Shown piece by piece: positions 17,194 to 26,060 of a stretch of DNA of 64,000 bases. The DNA comes from JALOOB01 sp040766655 (lineage in GTDB: Bacteria > Chloroflexota > Anaerolineae > CG2-30-64-16). The DNA is taken from the NCBI GenBank assembly GCA_040766655.1, contig JAXGQB010000006.1, positions 372,001 to 436,000 of the forward strand, written 5' to 3'. A program made the position numbers and the translations under genes. Each line of letters begins with the position of its first letter. Positions within the stretch are counted from its first letter, which is position 1. The notes beneath the pieces are model-generated. The model made no database searches. It saw nothing but the letters and a program-made list of their open reading frames with translations, and was not told where the DNA came from.

Positions 17194-17839
17194 CACACCG
17201 ATTCGTGTCTTACTGGTGGATGACCACGAGTTGATTCGCCAGGGCCTGATCATCTTTCTGAAGACCGCCGCGGGCATGACCGTTGTGGGAGAGGCCGGGG
17301 ACGGCTGCGAGGCGGTGGAGCTCGCGCAGCGATTGCGCCCCGATGTCGTCCTGATGGACCTCGTCATGCCCGGCATGGACGGCATCGCGGCCACGCGTTT
17401 GCTCAAGGCCGAACACCCCGAGGTCGAGGTGCTTGCGTTGACGAGCTACATCGACGAAGAGAAGGTCCTGGACGCGCTGAGCGCGGGTGCGGCCGGCTAC
17501 GTGATGAAGGATGTCAGCCCGGCCGAACTGGTGCGCGCGATTCGTGCCGCTGCTGCGGGGCAGGTTTACCTGTCCCCGGCCGCAGCCGCGTACCTGGCCA
17601 ATCACGTGCGGCCGCGGCGCGAGCCGGAGCCATCCCCGGACGCGCTGACCTGCCGCGAGTTGGAGGTTCTCCGGCTGCTCGCCCGTGGACTCAGCAACCA
17701 GGCCATCGCGGAGGACCTGCACATCAGCCCGAAGACCGTGAAAGCGCACGTCGGCACGATCCTACAGAAGCTGCACCTCGAAAACCGCACGGAAGCTGCA
17801 GTCTACGCCCTGCGCATGCATCTCGTTCAGCCGGAATGA
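17186..17839 (+). CDS. NarL/FixJ-family response regulator
   Basis: A 217-residue regulator. The receiver domain has the acidic pocket DD at 12-13, the phospho-acceptor Asp at 58 in VVLMDLVMPGMDG, and the conserved Lys in VMKDVSP. The C-terminal LuxR-type helix-turn-helix reads LTCRELEVLRLLARGLSNQA and SPKTVKAHVGTILQKL. The TTG start at 17186 has a strong GAGGAG site 7 nt upstream and overlaps the kinase stop by 8 nt, so the pair is co-translated. It probably activates the downstream reductase genes, which begin about 200 nt later; no binding site was identified. Confidence 0.9.
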   Translation: MSSTPIRVLLVDDHELIRQGLIIFLKTAAGMTVVGEAGDGCEAVELAQRLRPDVVLMDLVMPGMDGIAATRLLKAEHPEVEVLALTSYIDEEKVLDALSAGAAGYVMKDVSPAELVRAIRAAAAGQVYLSPAAAAYLANHVRPRREPEPSPDALTCRELEVLRLLARGLSNQAIAEDLHISPKTVKAHVGTILQKLHLENRTEAAVYALRMHLVQPE

Positions 17840-17869
17840 AGTGGCGCGGCTGCCCGGCCGCGCTTCACT
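17840..17869 (+). terminator. Hairpin after the two-component genes
   Basis: Immediately after the regulator stop, GCGCGGC and GCCGCGC form a 7-bp GC stem around a short loop, extended outward by AGTG/CACT with a two-base bulge. No U-run follows, so it may be a weak or Rho-assisted terminator or a transcript-stabilising structure. The rest of 17870-18036 shows no gene. Confidence 0.4.
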
Positions 17870-18036
17870 AGGCCTGAAGTCGTACGCCTCAAGGCGCCTG
17901 TAATCTGGCCCAAAGTCCCGCTTTGATTAGTGCCGCCGCCCGATGACTCGGCGTCGTCCCGGCGCGAGAATGATCTGCACAGGTCGTGCGCCATGCGCCG
18001 CCTGCGTCAGTCCCTTTTCGCGGAGGTTGCCCAGAA

Positions 18037-18651
18037 ATGAACGAACCGCAAGGACCAGGAGCAGCGGAAGCCAAGCGCACCGGACGCAAGCGCAGGAAGA
18101 TTGCCTGGTTGGCCGTCGCTCTCGGCGTGATGGTGTTGGTCAACGTGCTCGGCGTGGCGTATGCCGCCATGGACAACTATACGCGCACCACCCCCCAGTT
18201 CTGTACCACATGCCACAACATGGAATCGCACGTCGAATCCTATCTGACGAGTAACCACATGGACCGGGTCCATCAACTCGCGGGCGTCGGGTGTAAGGAC
18301 TGCCATTCAGACTATACGCTGGTCGATGAGGCCAAGTCGGTGGTGCAGTACATCTCCGGCAACTACGAGCGGGTCTGGAGCCGGCGCAAGATCCAGGACG
18401 ATATGTGCCTGCAGTGTCATGTCAGCATGGAATACCATGCCAACCGGACCGACTATCTCAGTCGGAATCCGCATCTCAGCCATTGGCCTGACCTGCGCTG
18501 CAACGCCTGCCATCTGTCGCACGACAATCAGGTGGACTACTGCTCGCGGTGCCACGAAAACGGCGGCCAGCGGATGACCGAAGGCGAAATCATACCGAGG
18601 GCAAGCAACCCATGGGCAGATCCAAACCGGACTCGTCCTACTGTTCAGTAA
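18037..18651 (+). CDS. Membrane-anchored pentaheme cytochrome c, NapC/NrfH/NirT type
   Basis: A 204-residue protein with one N-terminal membrane anchor (about residues 23-44, IAWLAVALGVMVLVNVLGVA) and five CxxCH heme motifs: CTTCH 56, CKDCH 86, CLQCH 124, CNACH 155, CSRCH 169. The spacing and the NMESH motif after the first heme match quinol-oxidising NrfH/NapC-like proteins, which pass electrons from menaquinol to an extracytoplasmic enzyme. The ATG at 18037 has GGAGG 10 nt upstream. The flavoprotein gene follows after 24 nt and is the obvious electron acceptor. NrfH has four hemes, so five makes this closer to CymA/NapC-like variants. No NrfA is present in this window. Confidence 0.88.
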   Translation: MNEPQGPGAAEAKRTGRKRRKIAWLAVALGVMVLVNVLGVAYAAMDNYTRTTPQFCTTCHNMESHVESYLTSNHMDRVHQLAGVGCKDCHSDYTLVDEAKSVVQYISGNYERVWSRRKIQDDMCLQCHVSMEYHANRTDYLSRNPHLSHWPDLRCNACHLSHDNQVDYCSRCHENGGQRMTEGEIIPRASNPWADPNRTRPTVQ

Positions 18652-18675
18652 ACGCAAACCAAAGGAGCATCTGAC

Positions 18676-20136
18676 ATGTCAAAGGATCAAGGTCTCAATC
18701 GTCGCGACTTTCTGCGCCTGGCCGGCGTCAGCGCCATCGGGGCCGCCGCTGTCGGCGGATTGGCAGGCTGCAGTTCCTCTGCATCCGAAGGCGTGACGCC
18801 CGGCGGGGAGATCAAGTTCAGCAAGGAAACGGACGCCGTGATCGTCGGCACGGGTGGCGCCGGGCTCTGGGCGGCCTACGAGCTCTGCAAGGCGGGCATC
18901 AAGCCGGTGATTCTCGAGAAACAACCGTCCTGGGGCGGTGACACGATCCTGGCTTGCGGCGTCCTGCCCGTGAGAGGGACGAAGGTGCAGGCGCAGCAAG
19001 GCATTAAGTCCGAGACTCCGGCCGAGTTGTGGGAGAAGTATAAGGAAACGTACAGCAAACGGTATGCCGTGCCCGAGTTGATGAAGGTGGTGTTGGAAAA
19101 CGGCACGCGCTGTGTCGACATCTGGAGCGAGGAATTCGGTGTGGAGTGGATGCAGATGGATCCGGCCGCCTACACCAACTTCTTCCACATCGCGGCGCCT
19201 GGCATGCAGAACGATCATAAGCTGCTCGAGCCGCTGGTGAAGTTTGCCAAGGACAACGGCGCGGAGTTCTTGTTTGAGACCAAGGCCCTGAGCCTGATCG
19301 TGAACCAGGACAACGCCGTGATGGGTGTTCGGGTGCAGGACCAGGTCACCGGCAAGTTTCAGGACATTCGCGCGAAGAAGGTCCTCATCGCGACCGGCGA
19401 CTGGGTGTCGAACCAGGAGATGGTTGCCAGGTACCTGCCGAAATGGGAGGGCCTGCCCATGACCACCTACACCAGCATGGGCGATGGGGTCCAGATGGGT
19501 ACCGCGGTCGGCGCAAACGTGGTGCGCATGGAAGAAGCCTCGAATCTGATGTCGCACTTCGCGCCCACGGTTGTCTGGGGCTACTATGACAGCATCATCC
19601 ATGTGTCGCCCGAAGGCAAGCGCCTGGGCAACGAGAACAACATTCATGCCGCGGCCGACATGGCCAAGGAAACAGGGTTCCTCTACTGGTGGACCATCTG
19701 CGACGATACGCTTGTCAATGGCGTGCACGCCGAGACCTTCCGCACGCGCGAGAAGGCGGGCGGCGTGGTCAAGGCCGAGACTCTAGAGGAGCTTGCCGCC
19801 AAGACCCACATTCCGTTCGAGACACTGAAGGCAACGATGGATAAGTATAACGCGGATGCCGAGGCGGGGACGGACACCGAGTTTAAGAAGACGACTGCGT
19901 TCAGGCCGATTACAGCGCCCTTCTACGCTGTGCCGAGCACCATCGTGCGCTACAAGACGAACGGCGGGTTGGATATCAACGCCAACTGCGAGGTGATGGA
20001 CCGGGGCAAGACGCCGATCGCCAACCTCTACGCAGCGGGCGCATGTCAGGGCCAGACCACACCGAACGTTAACGACGTCTGCGCCGTCGGCATGCACGCC
20101 GGCCAGCAGATGGCGGCAGCGCTCAAGAAGGCCTGA
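18676..20136 (+). CDS. Tat-exported FAD-dependent reductase (fumarate reductase/flavocytochrome c family)
   Basis: A 486-residue protein. The N-terminus carries a twin-arginine signal (NRRDFLRLAG) and a lipobox-like LAGC, so it is probably exported folded and lipid-anchored. An FAD-binding Rossmann motif follows (TDAVIVGTGGAGLWAAYEL) and the C-terminal FAD loop reads NLYAAGACQGQTTPNVND. No heme or FMN-binding domain is fused, so electrons should come from the pentaheme cytochrome encoded just upstream. Relatives reduce fumarate, urocanate, methacrylate or other unsaturated acids, but the family is broad and the substrate cannot be read from the sequence. A strong terminator follows, closing this two-gene unit. 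Confidence 0.85.
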   Translation: MSKDQGLNRRDFLRLAGVSAIGAAAVGGLAGCSSSASEGVTPGGEIKFSKETDAVIVGTGGAGLWAAYELCKAGIKPVILEKQPSWGGDTILACGVLPVRGTKVQAQQGIKSETPAELWEKYKETYSKRYAVPELMKVVLENGTRCVDIWSEEFGVEWMQMDPAAYTNFFHIAAPGMQNDHKLLEPLVKFAKDNGAEFLFETKALSLIVNQDNAVMGVRVQDQVTGKFQDIRAKKVLIATGDWVSNQEMVARYLPKWEGLPMTTYTSMGDGVQMGTAVGANVVRMEEASNLMSHFAPTVVWGYYDSIIHVSPEGKRLGNENNIHAAADMAKETGFLYWWTICDDTLVNGVHAETFRTREKAGGVVKAETLEELAAKTHIPFETLKATMDKYNADAEAGTDTEFKKTTAFRPITAPFYAVPSTIVRYKTNGGLDINANCEVMDRGKTPIANLYAAGACQGQTTPNVNDVCAVGMHAGQQMAAALKKA

Positions 20137-20199
20137 TTCGAGCATCGCAGAGTCTTCAGCTTTCACGATTGGTGAGGGTTGACGGCGGGTTGGTGGTGG

Positions 20200-20238
20200 A
20201 AATGGGGTTGTCCGAAGAGCATCGGGCAGCCCCATTTT
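20200..20238 (+). terminator. Intrinsic terminator after the reductase gene
   Basis: Arms 20200-20215 and 20222-20237 form a 16-bp stem with two G-U pairs around the loop AGAGCA, closed by an AAAT/ATTT base, with the run TTTT ending at 20238. It lies 64 nt after the reductase stop and is the best terminator in the window. Confidence 0.8.
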
Positions 20239-20368
20239 GCGCGGGGTGGCAGGAACCGGCGGTGAGCTAATCTGGGCTGGTGTGATGTGGAGTGCCTCTG
20301 CCCTACGTGACAACGAGCATCAGCACAGCGTATATCGCTTCTGCAGTGTCGTTCGCTGACGTTCAGCA

Positions 20369-20404
20369 GCGCGGTCGCGACGGCGGCCGCGACCAGCGCG
20401 TTTT
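20369..20404 (+). terminator. Second GC hairpin with T-run in the 20.1-20.7 kb gap
   Basis: GCGCGGTCGCG pairs with CGCGACC-A-GCGC around an 8-base loop and is followed by GTTTT. It could be a back-up terminator. Apart from this hairpin, the upstream terminator, and the promoter and operators further right, the 557-nt gap 20137-20693 shows no convincing gene. Confidence 0.4.
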
Positions 20405-20536
20405 GGATTTTCTCCAGCCCCTTGAGTCACTCCAGTTTCTCTGCCTCACACTATCAGTCGCTCTTCCTGACCGACATTTCCCCTGATCTCTTACGACTAA
20501 CCCTATCACTGAACGATATGCAGCGAATTTGGGGTA

Positions 20537-20565
20537 TTGACAGGCACAGATATGTATGGTAATCT
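20537..20565 (+). promoter_or_regulatory. Promoter of the sugar-utilisation cluster
   Basis: A perfect -35 TTGACA (20537-20542) is followed after 17 bp by a weak -10 TAATCT (20560-20565). The first ORF starts at 20694, leaving a leader of about 120 nt. A weak -10 with an adjoining palindrome fits a regulated promoter. Confidence 0.55.
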
Positions 20566-20598
20566 TTGCATTGCAAATACATGCATGCACAAATGTGC
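20565..20598. promoter_or_regulatory. Nested palindromes, candidate operator for the SorC-type regulator
   Basis: Three dyads overlap the start-point region: TTTGCA-T-TGCAAA (20565-20577, perfect), CATGCATG (20580-20587) and GCAC-AAAT-GTGC (20587-20598). They directly follow the -10 box, where a repressor would block transcription. Assignment to the regulator encoded at 23494 is inference from position. Confidence 0.5.
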
Positions 20599-20693
20599 CA
20601 CCCTCTTCGATAATCGACCAATTTTAGCCCGCAGGTGTTCCGCCAAGGCTTGGGGTTTGACTGGACCACTCTGTCTGGAGATTGGGAGGAGTC

Positions 20694-22265
20694 ATGCCGC
20701 AGTATCTCTGCTCATTCGACATGGGAACTACCAGTGTCAAGGCTGGCATCGTCACCACCGACGGTCACGTGGTTGGCCGCGGCTACAGCGAGTATCCTGT
20801 GCTCTTTCCTGGGCCCAAATGGGTCGAGCAATCGATCGATGATATGTGGGAGGGTCAATGTCGGGCGTCGAGACAGCTGTTGCAGCAGACTGGCATCAGT
20901 CCGCACGAGATTGCAGGCATTGCCGTCTCCGCCCAGCGTGCCACGTTCGTCCCCGTCGACAAGCATGAAAAGCCTTTGATGAATTTCATTGGCTGGCAGG
21001 ACAAGCGCAGCGTCGCTCAGTGCGATGAAATCAAGGAGATCGTCGGTGCGCGTGCCTACTACGATATCTCCGGATTGCCCGTAGAGCCAACTGCGTCGGT
21101 TTCGAAGATATTATGGCTCAGAGAGCATGAACCCGACATCTACGAGCGGACCTACAAGTTTTATGCCACCGGGAACATGCATCTCCGCCAGTTAGGGGTC
21201 GAGAACCCGCCCTGTGATTTGCCGGGTGCATCCTATGTAGGGCTGCTGGACGTGGATCGTTTTACGTGGAGCGACGAGCTCCTGCAGAAGCTGGAGATCC
21301 CCGTCGAAAAGATGCCCTCGCTGGTGCCCTCCTGCACTGTCGTCGGGCATCTTTCGTCTGAGGCAGCCGAGGCGACGGGGTTGGCAGCGGGAACACCATT
21401 GATTACCGCAGGTGCTGATTTCCCTTTGGGCGGTCTTGGAGTGGGCGTGACCGAGCCCGGACTCGTTTCTCTGGGGATAGGAACAGGCGCGGGCATCCTA
21501 TTTCTGATCGAGCGCCCGCTGCGTCATCCCGAAATGGGCATGGGCTGCCTGGCAAACAGTGTACCGGGAACATGGGAAATGGAAGGAATCTGCCTAGCTT
21601 CAGGCGGAGCACACCGGTGGTATCGTGACGTCTTGGGCCAAGCCGAGAGGGAAGCGGCTGCGCGGCTGGGGGTCGACGTGTACGACATCCTCAGCCTACA
21701 AGCAGCGCAATCGCCGGCCGGTGCACGCGGCGTCTTCTTCATGCCCAGCTTGGCCGGCACCGGCACGCCGTTTTGGTTGCCGGACGCCCGAGGCGCCTTC
21801 CTGGGATTGACACTTTCCACCGACAAGAACGACATCTCGCGCGCCGTGATGGAGGGCGTCCTGTTCGAGTTACGCAACGCCTTTGAGTCAGCCGAAAAGA
21901 TAGGCACACAGATCAGCGAAGTGCGACTTTGGGGCGGCGCTGCCAAGTCTCCCTTCTGGATGCAGATGGCCGCGGACATCTTCGGGGTGCCGATCGTGAA
22001 GTCCGCAGTGGCAGACACCGGGCTTGTGGGTACCGCCATTTGCGCTGCGACCGGCGTGGGCCTCTTCAAGAGCGCCCGAGAAGGGGCGTCGGCAATGGTC
22101 CGGCAGGTGGAGCGCTATGAGCCTGACCCCAGAACCCATGAGCGCTACAACCAGATGTTCGGCCTGTACAAGGACACCTACGAGGCCTTGTGCAGCGCGG
22201 GCATCTACAGCAAGATGAGCGATTTTTCCCGCGCCGTGCAGGCAGAGCCGGCTGGGCTGAGGTGA
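20694..22265 (+). CDS. FGGY-family carbohydrate kinase (xylulokinase-like)
   Basis: A 523-residue kinase. The N-terminal phosphate-binding loop SFDMGTTSVKAGIV and the C-terminal domain with TGTPFWLPDARGAFLGL, MEGVLFELRNAFE and the ATP-binding RLWGGAAKSPFW define the FGGY family. These enzymes phosphorylate pentuloses, glycerol, polyols or related sugars; the closest general look is xylulokinase, but substrate cannot be fixed. The start at 20694 has GGGAGGAG 5 nt upstream. It is the first gene of the cluster, and the following gene begins 5 nt after its stop. It presumably phosphorylates the sugar or polyol brought in by the ABC importer downstream. Confidence 0.88.
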   Translation: MPQYLCSFDMGTTSVKAGIVTTDGHVVGRGYSEYPVLFPGPKWVEQSIDDMWEGQCRASRQLLQQTGISPHEIAGIAVSAQRATFVPVDKHEKPLMNFIGWQDKRSVAQCDEIKEIVGARAYYDISGLPVEPTASVSKILWLREHEPDIYERTYKFYATGNMHLRQLGVENPPCDLPGASYVGLLDVDRFTWSDELLQKLEIPVEKMPSLVPSCTVVGHLSSEAAEATGLAAGTPLITAGADFPLGGLGVGVTEPGLVSLGIGTGAGILFLIERPLRHPEMGMGCLANSVPGTWEMEGICLASGGAHRWYRDVLGQAEREAAARLGVDVYDILSLQAAQSPAGARGVFFMPSLAGTGTPFWLPDARGAFLGLTLSTDKNDISRAVMEGVLFELRNAFESAEKIGTQISEVRLWGGAAKSPFWMQMAADIFGVPIVKSAVADTGLVGTAICAATGVGLFKSAREGASAMVRQVERYEPDPRTHERYNQMFGLYKDTYEALCSAGIYSKMSDFSRAVQAEPAGLR

Positions 22266-22270
22266 GCACC

Positions 22271-23464
22271 ATGCGGGACCAGCTGACGCCACGCGAGCGG
22301 GTGCGCTTAGCGCTCAATCACCAGGAACCAGACCGCGTGCCGATCAACATCACGTTCACGAGTGTGCCCTATGTAGGGCTGCGCCGCGAGTTAGGGTTGC
22401 CTGACGAGGAGATTCATCCCGACGTGTGGGATCGAGTCGTGCCGGCGCTCGACGTGGTGAAGCTGATGTCGTGTGACACCGTGCAGGTCGGACTCAGGAG
22501 GCCTGCTCACGTTGCCGGGTTGGACCCCACGCGCGACACCTATACCGATGAGAGTGGGGTGCAATTTGTGCGGACGGACCGTCCAGCGGGCGGTGTGCAA
22601 TTCGAGATGCGGGAGCATCCGATCAAGGAGCCCTCGTTTGACCTGCTCGATCGCTACACCTGGCCTGACCCATACGATCCGAGCCGCTATGTTGGCGTGG
22701 CCGACCAGGTGCGCTGGCTGTACGAGAATACCGATTACGCCATCTTTGCGAAGATGGCGCCCAATGTCTGGGAAGCGGGGAATAACCTCTGTGGACAGGC
22801 CCGGTGGTTGGAGTACTTGGCCACTGAGCCCGACTTCTGCCTGGCACTGCTCCAACGAGCCGGTGCGGTCTCGAAGGCTTTTTACATGGAGGGCCTGAAG
22901 TGCATGGGTCCGCACATCTCTGTGCTCCGGCTGGCTGGCGAGGATTTTGGCGTTCAACGCGGCATGCTGATCTCACCAAAGATGTTTCGACGCCTGGTCA
23001 AGCCTATCCTCGCAGATATCTACCGGGCAGTTAAGGAACGACTCGCAGACATGGGCAACTATGACTGCAAACTGCTGCTGCACAGTTGTGGAAGCGTGGA
23101 GCCCATCATCGATGACCTGATAGAGATGGGTGTGGATGTGCTGGACCCGGTACAGACCAGCGCCCGGGACATGAACGCTCTGCAACTCAAAGAGAAATAC
23201 GGCACCCGCATCTCATTCCATGGCGGCATCGACACGCAGTACGTCCTACCGTTTGGTGATGCCGACGAGGTCGCCGCAGAGACACGCCGTAAGATCGAAG
23301 CGCTGGCACCTGGTGGCGGGTGGGTTCTCTGTCCCACACACAATGTCCAGGCTGACGTCAAGGCGCAGAATCTCATCCACATGGTGAACTCCGCCATCGA
23401 ACATGGCCGATATCCCGTTCGACACACCTACAGCCGCGACGAACTGCTGGCGGCTCGGCACTAG
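22271..23464 (+). CDS. Uroporphyrinogen decarboxylase-fold protein 1 (corrinoid methyltransferase-like)
   Basis: A 397-residue member of the URO-D superfamily: the N-terminus has LTPRERVRLALNHQEPDRVP, and the active-site part has LLLHSCGSVEPIIDDLIEMG, GVDVLDPVQTSARDMN, ISFHGGIDTQ and GGGWVLCPTHNVQADV. The HSCG plus the later Cys in VLCP could form the His-Cys-Cys zinc site used by MtaA/MtbA-type methyltransferases, whereas true HemE enzymes lack it. It is therefore more likely a methyl-transfer or lyase-type enzyme acting on a cluster intermediate than a heme enzyme. No corrinoid protein gene lies nearby. The ATG at 22271 is preceded by GAGGTGAG. Confidence 0.75.
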   Translation: MRDQLTPRERVRLALNHQEPDRVPINITFTSVPYVGLRRELGLPDEEIHPDVWDRVVPALDVVKLMSCDTVQVGLRRPAHVAGLDPTRDTYTDESGVQFVRTDRPAGGVQFEMREHPIKEPSFDLLDRYTWPDPYDPSRYVGVADQVRWLYENTDYAIFAKMAPNVWEAGNNLCGQARWLEYLATEPDFCLALLQRAGAVSKAFYMEGLKCMGPHISVLRLAGEDFGVQRGMLISPKMFRRLVKPILADIYRAVKERLADMGNYDCKLLLHSCGSVEPIIDDLIEMGVDVLDPVQTSARDMNALQLKEKYGTRISFHGGIDTQYVLPFGDADEVAAETRRKIEALAPGGGWVLCPTHNVQADVKAQNLIHMVNSAIEHGRYPVRHTYSRDELLAARH

Positions 23465-23493
23465 ATTCATGAGCGCGTAGGGGGGACTGGATC

Positions 23494-24462
23494 ATGAGCA
23501 CGCATCCGGACGACCTGCTGAGGTTGATTGCCAGACTCTACTATGTCGATGGCCTGGATCAAGGCCAGGTGGCCGAGATCACGGGCATCTCGCGCACCCA
23601 AGTGTCGCGCATGCTCACACGCGCTCGTGCCTCCGGAATTGTGCAGATCACAGTCAGCGAGTATGACCCTCGTGACCGTCAATTGGAGGACGACCTGTGT
23701 CGATCCTTTGGCCTGAAACACGCGGTGGTGGTTCGCACAGCAGGAAGGGACGACGCTGAGAGTGTGCGTCAGGCCGTGGGCTACTTCGCTGCCCCGGCCA
23801 TTTCGGAGCTGATCCACGCCAGGACGGTTCTTGGCGTCGCCGGTGGGCGCACCACATTTGAGTTGGCGCGGCACATGGCGCCGACCGACGACGCAAATGG
23901 GCTTGTCGTTGTCCAGTTGATGGGAAACATCGGAGCGAGCGTCAGCAACACCGATGCCGTTGAGATCAGCCGCATGCTCGCTCACTCGCTGGGAGGAAGC
24001 TTCTACACGGTCAACGCGCCGGCCTTCGCCGCAGATGCTCGCTCGCGAGATGTCTTCGTCGATCACCCAGATGTGCAATCCGTGTGGCGGTTCTTTGGTG
24101 TGATGAGGATCGCCCTTGTTGGAATCGGCACACTCCAGAATTCTCTGTTTATCGCGCGGGGCGCGTTGCGCACTGAAGACCTCGACTGTCTGCAGGCCCA
24201 GGGAGCGGTGGGCGAGATCTGCGGGTGTTTCTTCGATCGAAACGGCCGAGAATGCGAGACCGAGCTGCGAGACAGGGTCATCAGCGTTGGGTTGGATCGA
24301 CTGTCACGCATTGAGGATACGATCTGCGTAACCCACGGCACCGGCAGAACCGAAGCCATCCATGCCGCCATCAGGGGCAGGCTAATCACCTCTTTGGTGA
24401 TCGACGAGGCGGGGGCACGCGCGGTCTTGAACTCCACCAATGACAACCATTCAGCCCTATGA
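23494..24462 (+). CDS. SorC/DeoR-type transcriptional regulator with sugar-binding domain
   Basis: A 322-residue regulator. The N-terminal helix-turn-helix is seen in GLDQGQVAEITGISRTQVSR, followed by MLTRARASGIVQITV, and the rest is the SorC-type sugar-binding domain with signature stretches TVLGVAGGRTTFELARHM, VVQLMGNIG and GEICGCFFDRNG. Such proteins bind a phosphorylated sugar as inducer and repress or activate catabolic operons. It sits inside the cluster it probably controls; the palindromes just downstream of the promoter at 20.54 kb are the best operator candidates. Length and domain order are typical. Confidence 0.88.
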   Translation: MSTHPDDLLRLIARLYYVDGLDQGQVAEITGISRTQVSRMLTRARASGIVQITVSEYDPRDRQLEDDLCRSFGLKHAVVVRTAGRDDAESVRQAVGYFAAPAISELIHARTVLGVAGGRTTFELARHMAPTDDANGLVVVQLMGNIGASVSNTDAVEISRMLAHSLGGSFYTVNAPAFAADARSRDVFVDHPDVQSVWRFFGVMRIALVGIGTLQNSLFIARGALRTEDLDCLQAQGAVGEICGCFFDRNGRECETELRDRVISVGLDRLSRIEDTICVTHGTGRTEAIHAAIRGRLITSLVIDEAGARAVLNSTNDNHSAL

Positions 24463-24597
24463 GCCCGATCGGGCGAGTGAAAGGGGGTGATCCAGAAGCG
24501 GCCCTTGGATGATCGACTGGAAAGGGCTGCTTTCGCGCACGGCTGACCGACCAGTATTGTCACACAGGAATCGGACATCTGAATAAGGAGAAGGAAC

Positions 24598-26034
24598 ATG
24601 TCTTTCCGAACCACCAGGCCGATGATAACGACCGTATGCGTGCTGCTTGTGTTCAGCATGCTCGGAACCATTCTGGCGGGATGCGCCCCAGCACAGCCAC
24701 CCCCTCCCCCTGCCGTTGCGTCAACTGAGGCCCCGGCAGCTGCCGCACCCACCACGGCGCCAGCTGCTGCACCCATGCCCGGACTGCCGGACGTAGTGAC
24801 TCCTTCGAAGGCCGCCAAAATCGATTGGCAGCAGTACAAGGGCACCACGATCAATGCTCTCGTCGCGAAGCACTGGTGGAGTGATGCGATCCAGCCATTG
24901 CTTCCCCAATTCGAGCAATTGACCGGCATCAAGGTCAACTTCGACATTCTGTCGCAAGACACCTACTTCACCAAGGCTCTCACGGTGCTGTCATCCAAGT
25001 CGCCAGCGTACGACTTCTTGATGGTCGGCAACGCCGAGGTTGGCCAGTACATGGCAGGCGGCTGGCTCGAAGCACTGGATCCCTACATGAACAATGCCAA
25101 GCTGACCGATCTGGCATGGTACGAAAAGGACGACATCCTGGCGGGTGGGCTGAAGGCGGGCAATAAGAACGGCGCGCAGTATGCCCTCCCGATTAGCTCA
25201 GAGGGCGAGATGCTCTTTTACCGCAAAGATGTATTTGAGCAGAAAGGCCTCCAGCCGCCAACCACTTTCGACGAGATGTATGCCATCGCCAAGCAACTGA
25301 AGACCGACGATATGGCCGGCTACGTGACGCGCGGCAAACTTGGCGCCGATCTGATGTGGGAATGGGTCGGCTTCCTGCTTAGCTATGGCGGACGACTGCT
25401 CGATGATCAGGGCAAGCCGGTGTTCAATTCTCCCGAGGGGATCGCCGCCACGGAGATGTACTACAAACTGCTGAAAGAAACCGGGCCCGATGGCACCATC
25501 AACTGGAGCTGGATGGAGGCCGCCGAGAACTTTGCGCAGGGCAAGTCCGCCATGTTCGTCGAGGCCGGCGGCATTGGCCCGGTGGTTGAGAAAGAGGGAA
25601 ACCCGGTTGTCGGCAAGGTCAGCTATGTAGCACTGCCTCACGCTGAAGGCAAGGCCAGTATTCCCAACTACTGGTATTGGTTGGTCGGTGTCCCTGCCGC
25701 CAGCAAGCAGAAAGACGCGGGTTATCTCTTCCTCCAGTGGGCAACCAGCAAGACGCTGGGCGTTCCGTTGGCCACGGCCGGCAGCTCACCAGCGCGTGCT
25801 TCGATCTGGAACTCGCCGGAATTCCTGAGTTGGGCCAACCCTGACTGGGCCGCGGCATCAGTAGCAACGGGGCAGGCGGTCCAACCCAACCTCATTCCTT
25901 ACGATCGGCCGGATTATCCTGAAATCACCGACGCGGTCACAACTGAACTCAACAATATCCACACAGGTGTGAAGGATGTCAAGACGGCCCTCGATGACGC
26001 CGCCGCCAAGGTAGAAAAGATCGTTACAAAGTAG
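24598..26034 (+). CDS. ABC sugar importer, extracellular solute-binding lipoprotein (family 1)
   Basis: A 478-residue protein with a signal peptide and lipobox ILAGC (lipid-attached Cys at 29), then a low-complexity linker rich in Pro and Ala, and a family 1 solute-binding domain: KVNFDILSQDTYFTKALTVL, FDEMYAIAKQLK, FAQGKSAMFVEAGGIGPV and FLQWATSKTLGVPLA. It captures a sugar, glycoside or polyol and delivers it to the permeases encoded next. A strong GGAGAAGG site lies upstream of the ATG. A large hairpin separates it from the permease genes and could raise its expression over theirs. The 135-nt gap before it holds a short GCCCGATCGGGC palindrome but no clear promoter. Confidence 0.9.
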   Translation: MSFRTTRPMITTVCVLLVFSMLGTILAGCAPAQPPPPPAVASTEAPAAAAPTTAPAAAPMPGLPDVVTPSKAAKIDWQQYKGTTINALVAKHWWSDAIQPLLPQFEQLTGIKVNFDILSQDTYFTKALTVLSSKSPAYDFLMVGNAEVGQYMAGGWLEALDPYMNNAKLTDLAWYEKDDILAGGLKAGNKNGAQYALPISSEGEMLFYRKDVFEQKGLQPPTTFDEMYAIAKQLKTDDMAGYVTRGKLGADLMWEWVGFLLSYGGRLLDDQGKPVFNSPEGIAATEMYYKLLKETGPDGTINWSWMEAAENFAQGKSAMFVEAGGIGPVVEKEGNPVVGKVSYVALPHAEGKASIPNYWYWLVGVPAASKQKDAGYLFLQWATSKTLGVPLATAGSSPARASIWNSPEFLSWANPDWAAASVATGQAVQPNLIPYDRPDYPEITDAVTTELNNIHTGVKDVKTALDDAAAKVEKIVTK

Positions 26035-26060
26035 CAATTCGGCGGCGCTACCCTCCTTGA

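Noticed and set aside
24462..24475. GCCCGATCGGGC palindrome after the SorC regulator considered as a terminator
   Set aside because: It is a loop-less perfect palindrome without a T-run, unlikely to terminate; perhaps only a chance restriction-like site.
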